Origin: Sarcocystis neurona
Taxonomy: Eukaryota; Apicomplexa; Conoidasida; Eucoccidiorida; Sarcocystidae
Assembly (NCBI GenBank): GCA_000727475.1
Contig: KL647288.1
Location: 10,364,903 to 10,428,902 of the forward strand
Reading direction: 5' to 3'
DNA: 64,000 bases
Part shown: positions 26,722 through 36,300 of the stretch, piece by piece
Position numbering within the stretch: the stretch's first letter is position 1
Layout: the number at the start of each line of letters is the position of its first letter
Notes under the pieces: generated by a model
The model's input: the letters and a program-made list of their open reading frames with translations, nothing else
Databases searched by the model: none
Told to the model about the DNA's origin: nothing
Program-made: the position numbers and the translations under genes

Positions 26722-27550
26722 GACAGAGAGCGGCTGCTGAGGCAGGCTACTGTCTGGTTGAACTGATGGCAGCCTGTAGAAGAAGCGAGGGGATTTCGCA
26801 CTTCCGAAGGGCATCTCAGACAACACCCGTTCTTCGTGTCGAACAGGCAGAGGACGGTGTTACAAGGGTCTCTGTTTTGTTACGAGTTTCGCTTCGTTTG
26901 GCGCACTTCTTCCTTTTCTACCGTTAATCGCACTTCGTATCTATCTCAGTCCTCTTTCCCGTTCACCTTTCTGGCCACATTCCGCTATTACGTTGTGTCA
27001 TTGTCGATTCCGTTGTTTTGTGGATCTACACCGATCTAAACAGTGTGCCGTCTATGGTTCCTGTGCACCGGCATACACCATCTCCGTGTGTCAGAACTTT
27101 AAACCAGCGGGACGCTTTGCTTTGCCCAGGTGAATGCTCTTCCTTCTTTCCTGTAATACTTCATTCATCAGTGCCAATTCCGTTGCGCTCCCCACCTCTA
27201 TGCAGTTGTGTGAAACAACTAAGACTTCATCTCCGTATCACGGAGAGGGAAAACAGAGGAGGAAAGCGGGCACTGCGGATGTCCACTAACGGAACTGTGC
27301 ACGAGAAGGAGGAAGTGTTTGAAAAAGGACAAAATTTGTTGACGCATGTCCTGCTTGAGCGCAGAGCGCGAGGGACACGGGAAGTAAAGACAAACGCTGC
27401 ACCGTGTTCCCGTTTTTTCTACGATGAGGACTGTGGAGAAGAAACTCACTACATGTCTCCCATTGTGAGGAGTGCAGTCGGTCTTTCTGACTTGGACGAC
27501 ACAAATTGGAGAGAACAGACCGTTAACATATTTTCCCTCACCAAATGAAG
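26722..27550 (+). CDS. Two longer candidate exons, unknown
   Basis: After the acceptor TTAACTTGCAG (ending 26721) a frame is open to about 26925 and reads AAAEAGYCLVELMAACRR, then TPVLRVEQAEDGVTRVSVLL. A second frame is open from about 27018 to the TGA at 27546 and contains VKQLRLHLRITERENRGGKR, VFEKGQNLLTHVLLERRARG and YMSPIVRSAVGLSDLDD. The second stretch is acidic and basic mixed, without repeats, and is among the best protein-like sequence in the left half. No family is recognised. Confidence 0.5.
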
Positions 27551-27665
27551 TAGGGTACACGGTGAGAATCAAAAGTGAGATGCATCCGTTACTATTCGTG
27601 GTGGAGCGAAACAGGCAGAATAAGGCTACAGTACTACAGATGCCACGTTCTGTCGTGTGTCAAAG

Positions 27666-27893
27666 AAAAAGATTGAGGTGCGAGCGAGGCAATTTGCTGC
27701 ATTACCTCCTTTTTTGAAAGAGTTAAGAGAACTTTCGTCGCTAAGAACCACTGACGCGATACGTTGAATTCTTCTGTAATAACTCTGAGGAGTTTTCGCC
27801 CGCCAGCCTGTTCTGGCGACTGCGAAGATGCGACACGTCATATCAATCGTTCATCCAAGCTCTGCGTCTTGTCGACTGTGGGTTCCAGGGTAG
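27666..27893 (+). CDS. Candidate exon pair with a very short gap
   Basis: The frame after CAAAG (27665) reads VRARQFAALPPFLKELRELS and stops at 27767. Coding-like sequence resumes after GAG at about 27789, where two frames are open (SLFWRLRRCDTSYQSFIQAL, or QPVLATAKMRHVISIVHP). The gap would be only about 27 bases, too short for a normal spliceosomal intron. Either the second piece belongs to another exon combination, the first is a true terminus, or a base is missing in the assembly. Confidence 0.35.
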
Positions 27894-28135
27894 CAGGAAT
27901 TGTAGGGGTGTTACAGCTTTGCCTCGACTTCCAGTTATACAAGCGCAATGCTTCGAGCAAACACACCGCTTACGTATATCGAAGTGATGTGAGCCACCAT
28001 AAACCTAAGTTAGCAAGAGTGATCTTCGCCAACTTATCGACGTTCGCCTCGAAAACACGGGGTCTTTCGCATGTAGTATCAATACAGAAGGAAGCTGACT
28101 GATTTGTAACGTCGGTAGACCAAGTAATTCTTCAG

Positions 28136-28517
28136 GTAGAACGGGCCTGCATCAATGATCTGTCGTTTGCCAGTGATCCCAAAGTACTGCCGCCGTGGAA
28201 CGCTGCCGGAGAAAAGAAACCGTACTTAAAGTACAATCCACAGTATGGGCACTACCACATTCAGCTCCTGACGCAAAAACGGGTAGCTCCTTTTTAAGGG
28301 CCTACCACGTACATTTGTACCGGTGCGCACACAAATGCATATGTGTGCGTGTACACATGTATGTAAGTGCACCTATCTGCACACACGCCTCTTGCCTGGT
28401 GAAGACGTACATCTAAGCGTCTTCGCACACTCCCCCGACGTGGATATGTACCACTCGTGCAAGCCCAAGTACGACCAACCAGACAGAATCATATGTCCTT
28501 TGCAAGCATCACTGTGA
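28136..28517 (+). CDS. Probable 3' end of a + strand gene
   Basis: The first exon, 28136-28282, follows a good acceptor (AATTCTTCAG) and is exactly 49 codons; it reads SFASDPKVLPPWNAAGEKKP then YLKYNPQYGHYHIQLL. A second exon from 28368 keeps phase 0 and runs to a TGA at 28515-28517, reading LLPGEDVHLSVFAHSPDVDM and CKPKYDQPDRIICPLQASL. The 85-base intron has a weak acceptor. The peptide looks like a genuine soluble C-terminus. No family is recognised. It may be the end of the long gene starting near 10.6 kb. Confidence 0.5.
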
Positions 28518-28559
28518 ACAGGTAAATTACTCCAGGTCTGGAGTCCACTTCATGTAGTC

Positions 28560-31500
28560 GCTTGGCGTGCTTGCCTCTTTACACCCTCAGGGGGAATATA
28601 CATATAGGCGTATATATATATATATATGGATGGATTCGTAGGAAATCCATCGGCATGCTTTACCCATGTGCCCGACTGTCATAACCTTCACTTGGATACA
28701 GGCAATTCTGCTGTTCCACATGAATGCAGCTGTACGTAGAACGTTGGAGCCAATCTGCCAGTGCATATCGACAGCATGTATTCAACGATTTGTGCGTATG
28801 TGGAACGGTGAACTTTTTCTTGTGTATAGAGGAAACACTAGATACTTCTGCTTGTGCAGTAGGCCTCAGTGTTCTATATACACGTATATATATACGTGCA
28901 TATATACAGGTGTACTTGACTGAATACACGTGAGACGTGTTTGCATGAGGTACCCTGCGTCGGCCTTTCTCTTTCTCACTCTCCGTATATATATATATAT
29001 ATATACATACACACACATATGTGCATGAACTTAGCCAAATCTACATGAAACATATTTGCGTGATGCATCGGGTACTTTCGACATGTGTGAACCGGTACGG
29101 TCTTTTAATTATGCGCGGAGGAGACAGAACGTGTGTGTAGTCCTAATCATTTGTTTACCGGGTTCCACAGGACGCAGTGAAAGAACGACAGTGCGACTTG
29201 CGATGAATAGCAGAACGTCCTACATGTGAAAAGGCACTTGTGCGGTTTTATTTTATGGATGGCTCTGGCACAGACTGGAAAATACGGGCATGTCGCTAAT
29301 TCCATACGTATATTTTGTTCGAAAAAACTCTGGCGTGCCCGCCTACGCGTCGCTTGTCCTCACTAATGTGAGCGCCTTGCATGTATGTGATCGTAGGTGT
29401 ACTACTTAATATGCAGCAGTGTGCAGCTACTGCAACCGTCGTCACTTGCCACTGTTGAGATCCTTTTGTGACTTTACGCGTCTCCATCCGTGAAGCAGCT
29501 TTCCGAGTGTTTGGCGTTTTGATGCTCTGACGGAAGGCTGCCGTTGCTGATACTGCCGTAGACCCATTGAATAAGTATAACGTCGTGTATACACGACTGC
29601 AAGTGAAACAGCAGTCGGCGTCTGGGCACGAAGTGTGCTGGCGTAGGGGTCCGCAGCGGCAAAATAGACCTCGCACTATTTGTGTATCTGCAGGCAGGTG
29701 CACCCCCACCGTGTAAGCTACATACATATGTACGTAGCCTTGTGAAGTTGTCTGCAACTACAGGTGACTATATATGTATAGGTATCGACGAACGCGTATA
29801 CACCAATGCAGTCCCAATCGGACTCGACACTTACACCTAGTGGATTCCTTGTCACTCCTGGGCGCCTGAAGTTGTGATCTTTTCGTCACATGTTTCAACG
29901 AAGTGTTTTTTCTAGCATTCCCGGTGAATACGAGAATATGCGAGTGCGTTACCTTGTATGCACGAATTGTCAGCATTATTTGAATTGATCCAGAGACACA
30001 GTTGCACACTCATATATTCAGAAAAGAACTACAGCGACTGCTCCCAGCTGGGTACGTCCCCTACGCGTAAGCATATCGTTCTAACCACGTACAACTACTT
30101 GGCACAGGCGCGGCTCCACTTCTACACAGCTTAATCGTATTCCCCTTTTGGACCAAAAGAGACTGCAGGACACTCCGTGTACAAGGGGCATACACCTGCC
30201 ATCATCGCGTACTTCACTTTACAACGTGTGGAAATATTTTCCGGGCAGAGAACTGCTGCGACACACCTGTGGGTATAAATAGATATTCGATCTTCCTTGT
30301 GTCACACCCTAATTTCTCCACCGATACATATGTATATATTCACGTATGTGACTATTACCTCCGACAAGGATTTCTATGAAACTGAAATATCCACAGCTGT
30401 ATGCACCTAAAGCGGAGGGGTCCAGTGAGGTTGTACTAGAGATGTGAACAGGGTCCAAAGGACCTAGTGAGGAGCTGTACATGTATTTCGTCGCCGCCGC
30501 AGCCTAGGTGAAGGCACTGGTCGCTTCCTCGTGTCTTTAGGGCGACGGTAGAAGTCTTCCACTAATGGAGTATTAGCGAAGTAGCAGCGACTGTGTCTTA
30601 GATGCATAGGTGTGTTATAGTACGGGGAAAATATCTCCCAAATCAGCAGATGTTTCGTGGTCGACGCAGAGGCGTGTCTTCTGTACTCACAGAGGGCCTG
30701 TAAAAGATTCGAACGTGTCTCGCATCGAAGGTATATCAGCGTAGAACTTGACGTATTCTGATACTGGCTCTCGTCACACGGAAGTCGTCCTTTGCTGAAC
30801 GGATATGAAAAGATGTCCTGGAACTTGTTTGACCCGCCTTTAGACGTATATATAATATTTGTACACACACTGAGACGTCAGTGCACGTGGTCGCCTCTCG
30901 ACGTCTCCAAAATGGCAGGATCTATTCCTCTACCCGATTTAGGCAGACGTGGATGTACACACACGTATACACAGAGAGACAGAGAGCGAGACACGTCTAC
31001 ATCAGTAGGGTTGACAGCGTTCTCTGTAAAGGACGGATCCGTTAATCGCTAAGTACTCGTAATCCCCGACTGTAACTACCACCGTGAGGGAGGGCTTTCG
31101 CATAGCAGACGAAACCTGTCAGTCTCTCTTGTGTCTCCGACAGAGGGACCTCCCCCTGGGTACTATGGATTCACCTCAACCATTGAAAATATTTTTTGGC
31201 GACTTCTTCCTATATGAGATAGTTACTTACGGTAGGATTTCAATTTCTACCTGTATACTTCGGGTTTCACTCTTATTTGACAACCCTTAACGGATAGATA
31301 CAGATGAGTAGGTGGGAGAATGTATACCTGCACACAAGAGAGAAAAACCAGAGAGCACTAAGGTTCTCAGAGAGACGACCTATTTCTGGTGTGCCTCTAT
31401 TGTACACTCACGGTCTGAGTACCTCCGGCTCGCATGAATCTTAAGCAACCGGGAACCTTCAACAACACCAGTGAACCTACAAACCGATGAACTCGTGATA

Positions 31501-31560
31501 TAAAAAGGTGTACCTTATTTATGTACATGTAGATATATACATATTGAGTATATATGAATA
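28560..31560. other. Mostly non-coding, no gene assembled
   Basis: TA runs at 28613-28628 and 28988-29006 sit in alternating purine-pyrimidine DNA. A + strand frame at 31084-31290 and a minus-strand frame at 30464-30868 are moderately protein-like but have no partners or motifs. Exons of the gene ending at 32162 may be hidden here. Confidence 0.4.
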
Positions 31561-31608
31561 ATCAGAGGACAGCGTGTCATTAATCTGCGTTCTTCCTGGA
31601 ATTGGCAG

Positions 31609-32162
31609 ACACCAATCCCCCGAGAGGACATCTCTACCAAGCGAAGAACAGCTATCCAGCAGGAGCAGCACCACGTACCGATGACTTGCGCCTGCACAAA
31701 GACACTCTCTTGGATAATTTCTCGTTCGCTGACGTGCACATTTATCCCGGAATGATAGCTGCCTAGACATGGTGGTACGCTGCTACGCAGGGACGTGGTT
31801 GCCGCGTAGGAACAATGTGTAAACCGTGTTAACGTTTAGTGCCATTCGCATATGCGGTTGTTTCTGTAATGATAAGATACGCAGTCCCAAGTGCCACGCC
31901 AGCAACAAGAAGTGAGAATTTCCTGCGAATTGATTCGGATTTGTTCTTGCCTCATTTATGTGGTATCCCCCGGTGGACGACCTCGTCACGTTCGAAAGCG
32001 CTTCTCAACAGTGACGAAACGGTATTCACCAATGAGTACGCAATGTCGGGGTAGCTCAGTCTTAAGACTACCGCCAAGCAACGAACACCGCTTGCTCTGG
32101 AAATGATTCACGAGTCGAAAAAGTACGCAGACTCCTTCACAATAACTCGGCCAACTGCATAG
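31609..32162 (+). CDS. 3' exons of a second + strand gene, unknown
   Basis: Three coding-like pieces lie close together. The first, after TTGGCAG at 31608, reads NPPRGHLYQAKNSYPAGAAP then LRLHKDTLLDNFSFADVHIY, open to 31766. The second, at about 31911-32054, reads ENFLRIDSDLFLPHLCGIP. The third, 32060-32162, starts after GTAGCTCAG and ends in a natural-looking terminus (LALEMIHESKKYADSFTI, then RPTA and TAG). The last gap would be about 40-55 bases. I recognise no family; the Pro/Tyr/Asp-rich style of the first piece is seen in some ciliary structural proteins, but that is only an analogy. Confidence 0.5.
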
Positions 32163-32259
32163 AAGAAGGACTTTGAAAGCTGCGCCTCTCTGGCGTGCCC
32201 TGCGTTCCGTTGTCGGAAGTCAGTCACAGATGTGTCATCATCGCTCATACGCCCACATA

Positions 32260-32511
32260 CATTCTCAGACATTCGCTACATATATACGTAATATATGTAA
32301 ATGCATACACCTACGTATAAAAGACCTACACACACGTACAGACATATCAGTGTACACCTGCCTGGAGCAAAGAGTGACGTGCACATACGTAAGTGTACCT
32401 GTGTGCGTAGATGTTCACCTCGTTAAATACGTATACCTAAGTGTACACATGCGTGCGTGCAAGCCTATACACAAACGCACACGTACGCACACACATACAC
32501 ATGCAATATAC

Positions 32512-32545
<34 letters not shown>

Positions 32546-32630
32546 TACCATGCATATATACACGTCAGGTCTACGTAAATAGATATACACGCGTATTCGT
32601 GAATACACATACATACACAGTGAAGGCTCG
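32260..32630. repeat. Alternating purine-pyrimidine block with (TA) run
   Basis: Between the last + strand exon and the TNPO3-like gene is a block of CACACGTA-type sequence with a TA run at about 32514-32543. No coding signal is seen. Confidence 0.8.
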
Positions 32631-32989
32631 CTTGCGCGCGCCGGCGAGTGCGGTCCGCGATTTCTCAACAGCAGTTTGGCAGCCAGGCAGACACAGATGC
32701 ATGGCCAGACGTAAAAAGGGATAAAATCATTTATGTATATTTACTCTCGTAGTCGTAGCAACATTCACTTCAACACACTCATCGTCACACGCTATACGTG
32801 TATAGAAACAGAATCACGGCTACTCACACATAGACCGGACACCTACGCAGCCCGCCACGCGACAAGGGTGTGTAGTGGCTTGGGGTGCTTCGTTACGCAC
32901 TGCATTGCTGTCAGCGCGCTGCAGGCCCGTGCCGCTACGGTGTCTGCACAGGGCAGCGGGACAAAGACTTCTCGTCTTGTTTGTCCACC

Positions 32990-33391
32990 CATTGCTCCTG
33001 CAGCAGATATGGAGAAGTGACAACCGCTGCTTCTTGAGGATCCCGTTGCAGCTTCACCTCAGTCTTCCCTCCTGTTCTTTTCTCTGCCACTCCTCACCTA
33101 CTCACGTACCGATATTCATCTACACATTTGTCGCGTGCCCCCCCCTTCTTCCCTTTCCTCCTCTTCCTCATTGTTCTCCTCCTCCTCTGGCGCTCTGCCC
33201 CTGTTGCTCCTGCAACGCGCAGCATCTTCTCTCCTCCCACTGCCGTTTCCCCTTTTCCTTCCACTACGCTTTCTTCCCGTCTGTTTTCCAACCACTTCAT
33301 TTCCCGCTACTCGTAGTACCTCTTCCTCCTCCGGTTCCTCTTCCTCCTCGCTGCCGTCCTCCTCCTCACCAACGCCGCGACCGTGTGCTAA
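32990..33391. other. Pyrimidine-rich 3' flank of the importin-like gene
   Basis: On the + strand this is dominated by C and T with many TTCCTC, CTCCTC and CCTTTC words, so it is purine-rich in the transcript sense of the minus-strand gene that stops at 33392. It is probably 3' untranslated or spacer sequence. No protein-like frame is seen on the minus strand. Confidence 0.6.
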
Positions 33392-36300
33392 CTAATCCTC
33401 CATTTCAGCAAGGGCGCCGCCTTGGGATGCTGCTGCTTCTCCTGCTGTTCCTTCTTTCGCTGTTGTCTTCTGTTCGGTCTGCAGCGCATACTCGTACGCT
33501 ACCAACGCATCGCTGGGAAGCATGGCTCCACTGGCAATGAGGCAGAGATCCTGCAGCAGCTGTCGCATGCGCGCGCCTCTGAAGTTGCGGAAGCAACAGA
33601 AAACGACTTCTTTCTGAGCAGCATCCATCCCTCGCAACAGCCTTCCTGTTCCATCTTCCTCTTCTTCGCCTCCTTCTTCTCTGCCTCCATCACCACCGCC
33701 TGCTGCTGCTCCTCCCCCTCCTCCACCGGCAGCCGCAGCCGCTGCTAGCGAGCGGTTCTGAAAGGCCCTCCAGACGGCTGCCTGCGGCGCAGTTAGGCGC
33801 TCCGGCTGCAGGGCCTTCGTGCCTACATTTTCTGCACCAGTGGCAGCAAAGACTGATCCAGTCCCGCGAGCAGCGGGGGAGGATGCAGCAGCAGATCCAT
33901 GCAAACAGGTGACGTACCCAGATGAACAGCTGCCGCCTACTCCAGCACCTGAAGAAGACGACGGCGGAGCAGCAGCGAGCCACTCGTACACAGTGCGCAG
34001 AAAGACGGCGTGGTACCGCTCATTCCACAACGCGAACGCCTTCCACAAAACAGAGAGATTCTCCAGGCCCCAGCAGTGCAAGTTACTAAGAATTGCTATC
34101 AAGATCTGCGGCAACACACTTTCCACTATGCGGTCCACCGGTCCAGCTCCACTGTTGCTGCACGCGTGGCAATACATGACGCACTGCCGGGCAGTATCTG
34201 CATCCTGCCGTTGAAGCGCCTGGACGGCCACCTGCAGCGTCGACTGGAAGCCCTGCTGAGCAAACAACTCGTCCTGCTGCAGATCGCTGCTGCTGTGGCT
34301 GCCGCTTACCACGCTCTGGCGGCTGCCCAGACTGTCATACCGACTGTCGAAGAGGGCGTTGTTGCTGCTCGCGGCGTGGGGTTTCCTGCTGCTGCAGCCT
34401 GCGCCACCGCCGTTCACTCCCTGGCGCACGGATGGAGCACCAGCAGCTGCGTACGCAAGGAGGAAATCAAAGTACGGTGAAAACACGTCGTAGTGGTTCT
34501 GACGTGCGTTCAGCAGCAGCCCCAGCCTCACAAACAGCAGCGTGATTTTCTCCAGACCGCGTGCCGCCCACGCCTTCGCTGCCTGCAGCAGTGCCGCGTC
34601 ACGGCTGCTCTTCCCTGCAGCAGCAATACGCAGCAGATCTCCTAGTAATACTACGCTACACGCCTGCAACGCGGCCTGCGCTCCCAGGCTGCTGCTGCGC
34701 CTCCTTTGCACGGCTGCAGCTGCCGCAGCATCGCCAGCCCCAGTTGTTGCTGTCGCTGCAGCGCCACCACCACCCCCGCCTGCTGCTGCAGCCTCTCCTC
34801 CGTCCGCTACTGCTGCTGCTGCGGCAGTTGCAGCAGCTCCTGCGGCTGCAGCGGCCGCGCTGTCCACGAGATGCAGGGCGTTGCTGATAAGGTCACCAAC
34901 GAGCTCTGCAACAGCAGCCCACAGATGGGGTGCGATAGCGGCGTCAGTGCCCAAGCCTCGCAACAGCAGCCGCAGACAGCGAATAGTAAGGACAACCAGC
35001 ACCGCGTCGTTCTCCTGCGGCTGTTGCAGCGGTTCCTTGCTTTTGAGATCTATGAGCAAGCCGAAATGGACGCGCTGTTTTGTAGCGGCGTTGATCGGCA
35101 GGGCTGCAGCAGCAGTCTTCAGCAGCGTCGCACCCATCACCTGCAGCAGTGCCATCCATAAATTGCCTTCCCCCAGGAAACACTGCAGAGCAGCCGCAGC
35201 TTCACGGCCCTCTTCTTCTTCCTCCTCTACTGCTGCTGCTCCTCCGCCTCCTCCACCGCCTGCTGCCTGCAAGGCGGCTGCTGCAGCAGAGGACGAAGAG
35301 GAGCGAGAAATATACACCTTGCCACCACACAGCGCAGAGCAGCAGCTCTCCAGCCGCTGCAGCGCACGGCTCACACACCTTCGTCGCTCCGCCGCTGCCG
35401 CAGCAGCACAAGCATTGCCTGCTGCAGCTGCAGAGGGCGCGGCGACGGAGCCGTCCTCCAACGTCAAGCAGTGCTGCAGCAGCTGCCGCGTGCCTCGCAT
35501 GCTCCGATTAAACAGCAATGGCATATCCTTTCGCGGAGAAGTCAAGACCAATTTTACTGCGGCTGCATGCAAGGTCGCGTCGACTTGCACAGAATAGTGA
35601 GGCCCCGTCTGCTCCACGAAGGCGCAGAACATCTCGAGCTGCTGCAGCGCGGCAGCGTCTGACCCTGCTACTTCTGCTGTTGCTGCCCCTACTCCTCCTC
35701 CTGCTCCCCCTTCACTTCCGCTGTCGCCGACAAACGCTCCAAAAAAACCGTCCTCAGCAGTATCTCCTTTTACCCGTGCAGAGGCAGCAGCAAGATTCGC
35801 AGCCACTTCGTGGCCGCTCCCAGCAAGGCCGATGCTACTGGCGCAGCCAGCCCCTGCTGCCGCTTGCACTCCCACACACGCCCCCCCCCCCCAGCCTCCT
35901 CCTGCTGCAGCAGCACCTCCTCCTGATGCTGCTGCTGTTCCGCCTCCTCCTCCTCCAGCAGCAGCACCGAGGTGGTGGCCTCCCCACGTCGCGAGCTGCA
36001 GGATGCTGTCTGCGCCCAGACGCGGGTGGAGTGGTAGCAGCTGCAGCAGCGTCTGCAGAGCAACTATCCAGAGCCTCTTCAACATCGCTGTTCCGCACGG
36101 CGTTGCTGTTTCGAGCGCATGAGGCGCTGCAGTAAGCAGTCCGTCGTACTCGGGATCTTCTTCCGTAAAGTGGATCGCTGCCTTCTTCAGAAGTTTTGCT
36201 GCTGCAGCAGCACACGGGGCACTCGTCCGAGGCAGCGCGGGCAGGCAGAGGAAGAGGGGAGCCAGAGGCACTGGGATGCAGTTCAGTCCTTCTACTAGAG

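Noticed and set aside
27789..27893. Resemblance of one frame to the C-terminal helix pair of the tRNA methyltransferase Trm1
   Set aside because: Only a loose pattern in one of two equally open frames; no Trm1 catalytic motif lies upstream.
28136..32162. Idea that these exons encode ciliary microtubule inner proteins
   Set aside because: Only the Pro/Tyr/Asp-rich style suggests it; no named motif was seen.
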